This document shows, piece by piece, positions 54,440 to 64,000 of a stretch of 64,000 nt of DNA. Source of the DNA: Diphasiastrum complanatum. Lineage: Eukaryota > Streptophyta > Lycopodiopsida > Lycopodiales > Lycopodiaceae. The stretch covers positions 60,929,066 to 60,993,065 of the forward strand of contig CM055095.1 in assembly GCA_029204225.1 (NCBI GenBank). Direction: 5' to 3'. Position 1 is the first letter of the stretch, and the number at the start of each line of letters is the position of its first letter. Below the pieces are notes generated by a model that was not told where the DNA came from, did no database searches, and saw nothing but the letters and a program-made list of their open reading frames with translations. The translations under genes and the position numbers were made by a program.

Positions 54440-57400
54440 AAGACATCATTGCCTCTTTTGGAGTGCAAGAATTTTTCTTTTTAGTGAGAGACCAACTTGT
54501 CGCAATAGGAGAACCAATCAGAGATGTCAAATTGGTGCATACCACTATGAGCGGTGTCTCGGAGGGTTGTAGATGTTTGTGAGTGGCATTGCCTTGAGGG
54601 AGAGATTGCCTACCTTCGAAGATATAAATGGGATCATGTTGCAGGAGGAGCAACATCAAGAGGTAGTAAAATCAAGGCAAACTCCATAGGATGATCAGGC
54701 ATTGTTAGCCAAGAATAAGCAAAAAGGTTGGAAAAGGATTCCAAATAAGAGCAAGGATGATGAGGATGACAGAGAGTCGTCATCGAAACAAAAAAAGAAG
54801 AAGAAGAAGACAAATGTTACTATTGCCACAAACTTGGTCATTGGGCACATGAATGCTGTAAAAAGAAAGTTGGCATAAGGGCGAGAAAAGTGAAACAATA
54901 GGGTGGGGAAGACAAGTGTCTTTTCATCGGCATTGGCACCCTAGGTTGATGATGGTGCCAGGTGATTAATTGATTCGGGCGCCGCGAGACATATGACCGG
55001 GAAACGAGATTGGTTCGAGAACTTATCACCAATCCATGATGGGGACAAGGTCACACATGCCAATGGGGAGAAATGCCAAATTTAGGGTGTCAACAATTTA
55101 CCTGTGAAGGTTTCTGATGGTAAGATCAAAAATATTCCCAATGTGCTTTATGTTCCTAGACTCAAAAAGAGTTTGCTTTCTATTGGTGTGATGGCAAATA
55201 AACATCTGAAGGTTGAATTTCTCAAAGATGGGTGTCTAATGAAGGATATGGATCACAACTATAAAGTTGTGGCAAAGGGATACCAGGATAGTAATTGTGG
55301 CCTTTACAAGTTGGATGTTGCAAGACCAGGACAATATGGTTTAGCCACCTCGATGGCATAACAATCAGAATTGTGGCATAGAAGATTAGGCCACTTGAAC
55401 TATGGGAGTCTAAGAGTGATGGCGAAGCTGAAGATGGTGAATGGTCTATCAACTTTACAAGATGATCACCACTCCAAATGTGAAGGATGTGTAATGGGGA
55501 AGCATCATAGGGAGACACTCAAGGAAGGTGGAGCTGCAAGAGCCAAGAAACCACTTGAATTCATTCACAATGACTTGTGCGGCCCAATGAAGACCATGTC
55601 GATGGGGGGAGCCTATTATTTTATGACTTTCATAGATCATTACTCTAGGGGCATGGATATATTTCTTGAAGAAGAAATCCGATGCTTTTGGTCACTTCAA
55701 GAAATTCAAGGCTTTAGTAGAGAACCAACTAGATGCACAAATCAAAGTGCTTAGATCAGATAAAGGGGGAAAATACAAATCAAATGATTTTGAAGACTTT
55801 TGCAAGGAACATGGCATCAAAAGAAAATTCACTCAAAGTTGCATAGTAATGGTGTAGTAGATGGAAAAAATAGAACCATTATGAAGCAAATGGGCTTACC
55901 AAATTCTTTTTGGTCGGAGGCGTGCAATGCGACAACATTATTGCAAAATAGAAGTCCCACAGTTGTGGTTCCAAATGTAACTCCCGAAGAAGCTCTTACG
56001 GGAATGAAGCCTAAAATTGACAAGTTTCGAGTCTTTGGGTGTAAAGCTTATGTACACATGCCAAAGGAAGCATCAAAGCAAGCTTGATGCCAAAGCAATC
56101 AAGTGCATCTTTGTGGGCTATGATGAGAGGACAAAAGCATACATGTGTTTTGATCCTGTGATGAACAAGATTCACATTAGTAAGGATATCATCTTTGATG
56201 AAATGCATAGGTTTGACGATGAAGACCATGCAGGTGATGACAACATCAAAATACTTCCCACAATTTTGGAAGAAGATGAAGAAGAAGTTCCACAAGATGT
56301 TGCACAAGAGGATTAGGCTCGAGAAGATGAGTATGAGAGAAATCCACCAATCCATGAGGGGAAGGTATTCGCCAATAGGTGCAACAAAGGAAAAACCCAT
56401 TGGAAGTAAGAGACGTTACTTGGACACATACTCACCAAGAAGTGTATCACCTAGATCTAAGGTACCCAAATGGTATGAAAGATCATGAAAGATGCAAAAA
56501 TGAGTCAACCTGGATCTAGTTCACAAGAAGAAATGAGAAGATCATCGCGGAAAATGAAAACTCCTGATTGTTATCATGTGAACTATGCCCTAGTGAGCGG
56601 CATTTTGGAGTGTCGAGAGCCATCGACCTTTGATGAGGCAAAGGATCTCAAAGAGTGGAAAAGGGTAATGGAAGAGGAGATGGAATCAATCCACAGGCAT
56701 GATACGTGGGAGTAGGTTGATCTACCACATGGAAAGAAACCCATTGACAACAAATGGGTATAAAAGCATAAGGCATGCTTAGTAGTAAAAGGCTATGAGC
56801 AAAGCAAGAGGATAACTATGAGGAGACATTTTCTCCAGTGGCTAAGTGGTCTACGCTATGCCTAATCGTTGCCTTAGCATCCCATTTTGGGTGGAAGATC
56901 CATCAAATGGATGTAAAATTCACATTCCTGAATGGTGACTTAGAAGAGGAAGCATACATGCTCCAACCACAAGGTCAAAGGGACAAGAACATAAGGTATG
57001 CAAGCTACACAAAGCACTTTATGGTCTCAAACTAGCACCACACGTGCATGGTATGGACGTATTGATCATTACTTTCTCTCTCACGAGTTTATGAAAACAA
57101 GTTCAGATCCAAATCTTTATGTTCTTATAAACAATGATAGCATTGCCTTGGTTGTGCTTTATGTTGATGATATAATTATCACAGGCAATGATGAGAATCT
57201 CATTCACTCCATCAAAGCCAACTTGTGCAAGCAATTTGAGATGACAGATTTAGATCTTATGCATTATTGCTTGGGGGTTGAAGTATGGAAGAATGGCAAA
57301 GACATCAAGCTATGTCAAAGCAAATATGTTAGTGAGATTCTAGAGAGATACCACATGACAAACCTGCAATCTCACGTGTTCAATAAACAACTCTGCGACT
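54440..57400 (+). mobile_element. Copia element lacking both LTRs: gag end to RT (pseudogene)
   Basis: Plus-strand order: gag end (LVAIGEPIRDVKLVHTTMSG), zinc knuckle CYYCHKLGHWAHEC (54814, intact), protease LIDSGAARHMTGKRDW (DSGA intact), and VLYVPRLKKSLLSIGVM. Pre-integrase LWHRRLGHLNYGSLRVMAKL, zinc CEGCVMGKHHRETL, integrase FIHNDLCGPMKTMSMGG (TD changed to ND) and [13 protein letters not shown] follow, then [26 protein letters not shown] and CIFVGYDERTKAYMCFDP. RT has IHQMDVKFTFLNGDLEEEAY and LYVDDIIITGNDENL, then CLGVEVWKNGKDIKLCQSKY. RNase H and the LTRs are missing. Frameshifts near 55670, 55855 and 57000 and several stops break it. Confidence 0.88.
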
Positions 57401-57471
57401 TGTTGTATCGTCACAGTTTTGTAGGTGGGGGGCCAAGTTTCATGCTATTTGTCACTTGTAAGCTTCATATT

Positions 57472-57740
57472 TTTTCTTTTGATGGACAGAAAGATTTCCT
57501 CAATGTTTGAGCACGGTTAAAATTTATGGACAATTATCTTTGATGCCACAAAAGAGAAAAATATGATAAGATTCAACATAATTCTTACTCTCAAGCTTAG
57601 ATACACCTTGAAGGAGCTACTACATTTGTGGAGCTCCATACTTCTCCTTTTGATGGATTGAACAATTTCCTCGATCATGGTTAAGATTCATGGACAATTA
57701 TTTTTGCTTCCACAAAAGAGAAGATTATGATAAGGTTATG
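57472..57740. repeat. Imperfect direct repeat of about 95 bp
   Basis: A unit starting CTTTTGATGGA and ending GAGAAxATTATGATAAG occurs at about 57478-57573 and 57647-57740, sharing TTATGGACAATTATCTTTG-like blocks. It lies just after the Copia truncation. No gene is seen from here to 58670. Confidence 0.65.
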
Positions 57741-58667
57741 TTGGATGTGTCAAACTTTGCGAAATAATTACACTATTCGTGGTACACTATTGGTGGCAAC
57801 ATGTTTATGATATTAGAACTTGGGATTGAAATATTTCATTGTCAAACTTATGTCATTGTATTATGTCATTGCACTTCAAATACTAGGCAAATCCCAATTT
57901 TTGGACCCCGTAGAAACCACAAACTCTTGGATATCTCATTTCCATGAGTAGTAAGGGTTCTAGATCAAGTTATCGTCTCCACATGCAATGCTCCTATTCA
58001 ACTTGACAAAGACCGGAGACTATTATATCTACAACTTGTATGTCTAAATTCCATGCCCATGCCTCAGGTCACCATCACCACATGAGCTCTCTTATTCAAC
58101 TCGGCTACAAGTGGAGACTATCATGTTTACGTCATCAACTTAAAGATAGTCAAGGTGTTCATTTATTTTTTTGTGGGGTATCTTTTGCCACTATGAAGTT
58201 TTTGAAGAAAATCCTAAAGAGGCCATTGGCTTAGGTCTATGCCAACGTGTGAGCAAGAAAGGAAAAGTAGGCCTACCGACCTAAGCACGCCACACCATCA
58301 CCACAACCACCACACAACACCACATGAGACCAAAATTAAAATTTATTTAAAAGAATTCACCATTTGTTGAAAAGATTTAAATGAATTTGCCTTGCTATGA
58401 AGAGCAAATTGACTTTGAAGGTGAGACTTAAATAATTGTGACCACTACATGTCAAGGACGTCCCCTAAAAGTCATGATGTCAACCTCAATTCACATATGA
58501 TTACCGCCGCAAAGCTTAAGGCCATGGATCATATCTCACGCTTAAGTCACATCTCGCCATGTACGGAGAAACATAGTCACATTATATGGCATTGGACCCC
58601 ATTCATCTCCTTGTGTGTGTGTGTGCGTGCTCGTGCACGTCTCTCCCTCCACCCCCCCCCCCTTCTC

Positions 58668-58670
<3 letters not shown>

Positions 58671-58742
<72 letters not shown>
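58671..58742. repeat. (CT)36 microsatellite
   Basis: Uninterrupted CT, preceded by GT-rich and C-run sequence. The Ser/Leu-repeat ORFs at 58449-58862 are artefacts of it. Confidence 0.97.
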
Positions 58743-58745
<3 letters not shown>

Positions 58746-58919
58746 ATCTTAGTGGCACTTTATGGATCAAAGCTTGGCATCGTTGAATTTTGTTATAAAC
58801 GTAATTGTCATTTTGTTGAAATTAAGCCCTTTTCGAGCCCTATATTATTTTGCACAATATAGAGCCCCAAAGTGTTTTTTTCCGGTTTTAAATCAAAATC
58901 CCTGGGTATTGCATGCGTG

Positions 58920-58922
<3 letters not shown>

Positions 58923-58985
<63 letters not shown>
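58923..58985. repeat. (GA)31 microsatellite, inverted relative to the CT tract
   Basis: Uninterrupted GA, 180 bp after the CT tract. Together they form a long inverted repeat. Confidence 0.97.
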
Positions 58986-58987
<2 letters not shown>

Positions 58988-59518
58988 ATGTTAGGTAATG
59001 GCCCATTGGTTGGGGGCCATTACCACTCATAATCCAGTCCTAGACGAGCTCCACCACTCGCTGCTCGGATCCTAGATTATTTGTGCTAATTGCCTTCCCA
59101 ATGGCCACTACTCGATACATAAGATTCAGAATAAAGTGATTATTTTACTCTAACAATTTTAAATTTTAGGATGTGCCAGGTTTCAGTCTGCTTAACAAGG
59201 AGAATGAGCAACACAATTGCTCGTGATGATTTTGCTTTTTAGATGCTAATTCCGTTTCATAGCGGCGGTTACACGAAAAAAAGTCATAGTGCCCACTCAC
59301 TACGCAATGGAAGTAGCTCGAGTAGACGACAATTTGCTCAATAATGTGACTGTGTGACTCATTACTAAGCAAAATCTGATCTGCTCGGCTACTTCCATAA
59401 TATGTTAAATTTTGAGTTGTATCTCATCTTTATGATCCAAAGCACACTTTCCTTGGCATTTTGCCACGCCTCCTGTTTATTATTGTTTGGTATAAAGACT
59501 TCTTGCAAGTCACAAAGA

Positions 59519-60050
59519 ATATGCCACGTGGCTGTATGTCGTGCCATTATCCTCCCGTCCCGTTCTCTCTATCCCCTACGAATTTAATGGCACCGACGCC
59601 CTGTTCCGTTGGATGCTGGCATTCACGTTCAGATCCTGCCACGTTTATTTACATTCACGTTTAGATCCTGCCACGTTTTCAGTAAATAAACTGTGACTTA
59701 TAGGATGACACGTGGCAAAAATCCAATTGTGGTGCCGTTAAGCCGTCGGTGGCCCTACCCGTGCTTGTTCTCTTCTTTATTTTAAAGTCACGTTATGACT
59801 AAATAATCCCGGTCGTTGGATCTTACTACGACTGCTTAGATCTTGCCACGTTTAAAGATCGCACGTGGCAAAGATCCAATGGTGTAGCGTAAAATAGACC
59901 CCTGCCATTACGGGCCCCACATAAACTGCGATCGAACGCTTTTATCCTAAGTCGCGGTCGCCGTTGCACCTGCCGTGAACACGGGGCTCAATGGCAAGGA
60001 CACTTGGATTCTGGCCACGTGGCATGTACGGTCGATCTTGGCAACGTGGC
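59519..60050. promoter_or_regulatory. Dense cluster of GATCYTGCCACGT / ACGTGGCAAAGATC boxes
   Basis: GCCACGT-type cores, in both orientations, occur near 59522, 59643, 59671, 59707, 59844, 59864, 60013 and 60040, several embedded in GATCCTGCCACGTTT or its inverse ACGTGGCAAAGATCC. The region is GC-richer than its surroundings. It resembles a plant promoter with G-box/ABRE-like sites. The next 1.3 kb on the plus strand is the only place nearby where a host gene could start. Subterminal repeats of a DNA transposon are an alternative. Confidence 0.55.
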
Positions 60051-60324
60051 AAAATCTGAACGTTCAGGGACATAATCCGACGGTGGCGGGCGTCAAATCA
60101 GGGCGCGCTTGCTTGATTTGATCTTGCTTGACTCAGGCACACAGCAATTGCTTCCCGATCCTTCTTCGTCTAAACGCAAAAAAGCAAATGCAGCAACAAA
60201 ATATGTGATAGTTTCTTGCGATTTGCTCTGTTTCTGGATGCGCTTCCTCTTAATTATACTCTAGACTACACTTTTGCTGCAAAGATCTTGCTAGTTAAAG
60301 GAATGTACGCGTTTATTGCGCAAT

Positions 60325-60530
60325 TTCATGTTCTAAGGGCTTTCTAATAGCTTCAATTGAAGCAAAGGCTTGTGAAATATTGCTTATCTTCCAAAATTTC
60401 ATGCTCTAAGGGCTTTATAATATCTTCAATTGAAGCAAAGGCGTGTGAAATAGTGCTTTCATGTTCTAAGGGATTTATAATATCTTCAATTGAAGCAAAG
60501 GCGTGTGAAATAGTTCTTATCTTCGATGTG
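60325..60530. repeat. Three-copy tandem repeat, 60-73 bp
   Basis: Units start at TTCATG(T/C)TCTAAGGG (60325, 60398, 60458) and share CTTCAATTGAAGCAAAGGC, which contains the palindrome CTTCAATTGAAG. On the minus strand the unit reads TISHAFASIEDIIxPLEHE in frame twice. Confidence 0.85.
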
Positions 60531-60599
60531 TGATGAGATTGATGAAGCATTAGAGCACTCGCAGCTTCAAGAATAGTTCAGGTCATACTGTCCATTGCG

Positions 60600-61420
60600 T
60601 TGCAAGGATTTAGTAGGTATTTGAAGGCAGAAGCAAGAGCAAAATACATCAAAGAATTGTGTCAGGCAGAATCAGACATCTTGTCAGTTCACGGCCTTGG
60701 AATCGTGTCTCAGATGAGTATCCTGCTTTGCTTTTTCAATAGCTGCAAAGTGTGGGAGCGGCCGCGAGTAGCAAATCGTGGCCGGTAATGGTTCTACGCT
60801 CTTTCAAAAGAAGGGTTTAACAAAAATGTGGAAAAATGTGTGCAAGTCTTGGACTGGGAAATGGCACCAATTGTCCAGTTTTTCTGCTGCTCGCACTTCT
60901 GTGGAGGAGCGCATTATATACTGTAACCAACCAGATCGTAACATTTCCTCGGGGTATTTTAGCCTATGCACCTTTTACGAGCTCAATCATCTTTTTTCCA
61001 AACCTATTTGCTATTACAACCTTTTGAGGAGTTTAGATTCGCCTGGAAAAAGTATCTTTCTTTTATGGATGCATAAGATTACGTTGCAGACTATCAACGG
61101 TTAGTATTGAATAATCTTTTGTTTATCAGTCAGTTGAAAATTGAAAGGAAATAGATTAACTAACATGAGGATGAGTAACCTGCTGTTTAGAAGGTAAGGC
61201 AGCAGGTCCAAGCTGCTTTGGTTATTTCTTGGTAATATATTGTCATACTGGTTCCTAGTAACTACATGTAATTTGCGGCATTTGCCGAAAACTCTATCAT
61301 AAATGTGGTTAAAGAGCTCGTCACCAATGGCAAGTCCTGTGATGCTACGGACAAGTGTTTGTTGGATCTGAATCGATATAGTAGTTCAGATACGGTGTAA
61401 GTACGCTTCAAGAGGGTTGA
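60600..61420 (+). other. Possible exons of an unrecognised host gene
   Basis: Two open stretches read like protein but match nothing I know: FSRYLKAEARAKYIKELCQA (60606-60715, then a possible donor region) and AENSIINVVKELVTNGKSCD (near 61285) followed by CLLDLNRYSSSD. Between them lies an ORF, 60778-61104, with no motif. They lie downstream of the GCCACGT cluster. Evidence is weak: no verified start and no clear intron boundaries. Confidence 0.2.
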
Positions 61421-61994
61421 TGCTCGAGGATTCTCTTTGATTATATGTACAAATTTCATTTCTCTCCCTCTACCCCTGTATGCATATAGCCGATAGGTTA
61501 TCTGATTTAGAGTTGTTACTTGGTGCCTTGGGAAAAAGAATCCGGAACCTCATATAGAGTTGTTTATTGAGCCCTCATGTATGGGGGAATGGATTTCCCA
61601 GTGATGGCCATTCCATGCTACACAATTGCATTATTTGCAAAAAAAGAGATTTTAGATCTCTCAGTTCATCTCTTTCTACATCCTTAACTACAAATACTAT
61701 GTGGTTGTCTTCTCTCTCTTCCGCTAGATCTATCTCTTTCTTACCTGCAGGACCTTTGTAAACGTTGGCCCCTTGGGAGGTGCCTCACCATTTTTGTGGT
61801 AGGATTACCAATGGAAAGGCCATTGGAAAATTCATTCATGTATGTAAAGGATGACTGATGCTACCTAAAGTGGCTCGATCTCTCTCTACATGGGGACCAC
61901 CTATGATCCACTCCACCCTTTCTCTCTGTAAACTAGTGAGGACCACATATGAGTTGTCTCTTTCCCCTCCCCCCCAAGTGTGTGAACTATCCAT

Positions 61995-62036
<42 letters not shown>

Positions 62037-62623
62037 AGTGAAGACCACTGCTACTACACTAGTTCTCTCTTTAAAAGTGTGGGGACCACATGTGACTTGT
62101 CTCTTTCTCTCTTCTCTCTTCTCAAGTGTGGGATCATTATTACTATCTCTCCCTCTCCAAGTGGGAACCACCCATTTTTTATGGCATGTTTTATGATTCA
62201 TAAGCGTCTATGAATTATGCTATGAGAGCCCTTCAACATTTTTATGAACTCGATCCATAATGGCTATTTTCCACAAATTAATGCACTTCAGAAATACAAG
62301 GGCACACTTTAAAGAAAAATCTTACAAATAGTAAACATAATATATTTTATATGACTTCTCAATCTTGGGGTATTGAAATCATCTTTTTTGAGTGTTAAAA
62401 ATTTCACAAACCCCAAATACAAGCTAAAACATACAAAAAAAAACAAAATATATGCACATTATGGGAGACCTTAATTGGATTCCTCGGAAAGTGTTCTGGA
62501 ATGCAACAATAATGATATGTATATATCAAAGATGCAAGAAATTGCAATTCGCTTGAATCATGATTTGTTGGAATCGCTATCTTGTAAATCAAAGCTCCAA
62601 CAACAAGTAATACAATGACTCAC
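61421..62623. other. No gene seen; CT-rich stretch
   Basis: From 61640 to 62160 there are repeated CTCTCT tracts, including (TC)17 at 62001-62034, with AAGTGTGGGGACCACATGTG-like repeats between them (61890, 62035, 62078, 62125). The ORFs at 61836-62201 are low-complexity artefacts. Confidence 0.6.
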
Positions 62624-64000
62624 CTTGATCAACTCAGCACCCTGCACACATGTGCGTCTCAGCATGTGTCCGTTGGTGTTCACATGCACCAACCGCTTGC
62701 ACTGGTCAATGGATAGCCTGTTCCTCTTCTTCGTGTGATACAAGGCCCAGGGCTCTGATTCCGCTCACAGGTGGACGCCTAACAGTCTTGTGAGAGGATC
62801 CTCGGCAAATCGTTGTAGGTCACCAGTGTTGCAACCGTGGATGCTCCACCATGTCACGGGCTTCAACTGCTCCTCCCTCAATTGACACTGTCCTCGATCA
62901 AATGGCCCTTAGCTCCGCTCGAAATTCACCAACTGATGGGTTATGTTGCAGAGCATCAGGCTTGTTGGCAAAAGAACCATAGCATGCGGTAGTTCACCGA
63001 ATTCATTGGTTGTACGCACATGCACTGACTATAGATATGACTAGAGCACTAAGCGGTATGAACACATACTTGGGCCTAGCCATACACGCTCAGTGTACTC
63101 CACCCATCCGGAGTGGAGCTCTGCGTCATCCTCATGTCTAGCATCGTGCCACAATGGGTGCAACATGTGGGCTGCGACATGGATGGGCCGATGGAAGTAG
63201 TCCTATCTGGCCTGCTAGATCTGCAGAATCTCCTGCTTCGTGCGAGGAGACACGTTACAATCAGTAGTCATGAGTGTGTTGTAGCACAAAAGAAATGTGG
63301 AAATGCAGCAAACTTGAGTCAGATAAAGTACAAGATACTGGAAATGATAACTGTCAGCGTCCAAGTCCGACCGCTGAATACCCTCACCGATGCGGTCCAC
63401 TGAGAGTGCACCCCTCACGGTCTACCAGGTGTAGCGCACATAAATTGGGTCGCAGGACCTCCATAGCTCCACTGCCTGTGTCCAAAACTCCTCTCCAAAC
63501 ACAGTGGTTTGGAAGTGCACCGCATCTACATAAATGGTCTTGTATTGTCAGCAGTCGCTCCAAAACCAACTCCAGAACCAAGAAGTAGTAGGCAAGCGGG
63601 TGGTTGCTGGCTTCTTCACGTCCAGTGGCAAGAAAGTGCGAAACAAGGCCAGCACCGCTTCTTTTTGGTGACAAGGCTGACCACACGCATGGCTGGAGAG
63701 CTAAATTCAGGTCCACGCGTATCACATGAGGCAGTTGGATCAGTGGTAGGCCCTTCTGGTCCAGCGACTTCATGAACAGCCGATGCACCATATGTAACGT
63801 CAGATCCTGCCAGAGAGGGAGGGAGGGATCCATCATCTCATGACACAGTTGGATCAGTGGTAGGCCCTTCTGGTCCCGCGACTTCATGAACAGCCGATGC
63901 ACCATATGTATCATCAGATCCTGCCAGAGAGGGAGGGAGGGATCCATCATCTCATGACACTTCACGCTCAAACACACCCACAGCTCAGCCATCCACAGGG
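62624..64000 (-). pseudogene. hAT-superfamily transposase, C-terminal part
   Basis: The sense text ends with a clear hAT dimerisation region: EEQLKPVTWWSIHGCNTGDL and QRFAEDPLTRLLG, then SEPWALYHTKKRNRLSIDQC and KRLVHVNTNGHMLRR, to ELIK|GTGAGT, a splice donor at 62623. Upstream are YFHRPIHVAAHMLHPLWHD and ELHSGWVEYTERV, matching the HRPLHAAGYxLxP block of plant hAT proteins. Frameshifts and stops separate the blocks (for example TAG after EILQI near 63215). The N-terminal side contains a duplicated linker and runs off the window. The ORF on the same strand at 63384-63992 is mostly in another frame. Confidence 0.82.
63732..63959. repeat. 114-bp tandem duplication inside the hAT gene
   Basis: Copies at 63732-63845 and 63846-63959, nearly identical (few substitutions by eye). 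At 38 codons, the duplication keeps frame. In one minus-strand frame it reads as a Ser/Gly/Pro-rich linker (LPPSLAGSD, GASAVHEVAGPEGPTTD) with one stop per unit. Confidence 0.88.

Noticed and set aside
58449-58998. ORFs with Ser-Leu or Arg-Glu repeats
   Set aside because: Direct translation of the CT and GA microsatellites.
61836-62201. Overlapping ORFs of 121 and 112 codons
   Set aside because: Low-complexity CT-rich sequence open on both strands.
1-64000. tRNA genes suggested by TGGTATCAGAGC sequences
   Set aside because: Each lies at an LTR edge and is a Copia primer site; no cloverleaf is present around any of them.

Overview
The window is nuclear DNA of a land plant. It holds one recognisable host gene, a plant-type voltage-gated potassium channel beta subunit (KAB1-like aldo-keto reductase) with canonical introns, surrounded by many generations of broken transposable elements. 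Nearly every LTR element uses the plant Copia primer site TGGTATCAGAGC, and there are long CT/GA microsatellites. The KAB1-like protein diverges clearly from the angiosperm protein as I know it, so I lean towards a gymnosperm, fern, lycophyte or bryophyte; the sequence alone does not decide this.

Layout. 1-3.0 kb: a minus-strand LTR element with an unusual Cys-rich ORF, running off the left edge. 3.0-5.0 kb: two Copia fragments joined tail to tail. 5.0-10.6 kb: AT-rich DNA without a gene I can support. 10.6-18.5 kb: a truncated Copia element and its LTR, split by a second Copia element (13584-17469) that keeps both LTRs, gag, protease and RNase H but has lost integrase and reverse transcriptase; weak Gypsy remnants follow. 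24.1-33.9 kb: minus-strand Gypsy material (gag, purine-rich leader, long LTR, chromodomain-type integrase end) into which a young non-autonomous Copia-type element (26528-31091) has inserted. That element has 701-bp LTRs differing at about five positions, a perfect 5-bp target duplication, an intact gag-protease ORF and a second ORF that is an eroded integrase. 34.3-36.4 kb: KAB1-like gene on the minus strand, with three exons visible and the last coding exon missing, Gypsy DNA lying where it should follow. 37.1-37.6 kb: a long near-perfect hairpin and a 6-copy repeat array. 38.7-41.2 kb: a minus-strand zinc-knuckle gene fragment interrupted by a Copia element reduced to LTR, gag and a piece of the other LTR.

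41.2-48.3 kb is the most unusual part. It holds three spliced, partly decayed genes that do not look like LTR retrotransposon genes. Gene A (minus) begins with a divergent histone H3 fold and continues into a long unfamiliar C-terminal region. Gene B (plus) starts about 0.9 kb away and is divergent to A. Gene C (minus) is convergent with B and encodes a coiled-coil region followed by a zinc-containing domain that recalls large DDE-type transposases. The A/B intergenic region carries six CACGTG boxes and a repeated GATATCGCTTTCGAGCGC-like motif. A reasonable hypothesis is a decayed, possibly undescribed DNA transposon (or other integrated element) that carries a histone H3-like protein.

48.5-57.5 kb is a pile of Copia fragments on both strands plus a minisatellite of the TCGGTCGAG motif. 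58.6-59.0 kb has inverted CT and GA microsatellites. 59.5-60.1 kb has a dense cluster of GCCACGT/ACGTGGC boxes that looks like a promoter or subterminal repeats. 62.6-64.0 kb is the C-terminal part of a hAT transposase on the minus strand, running off the right edge. No rRNA, tRNA or CRISPR feature was seen.
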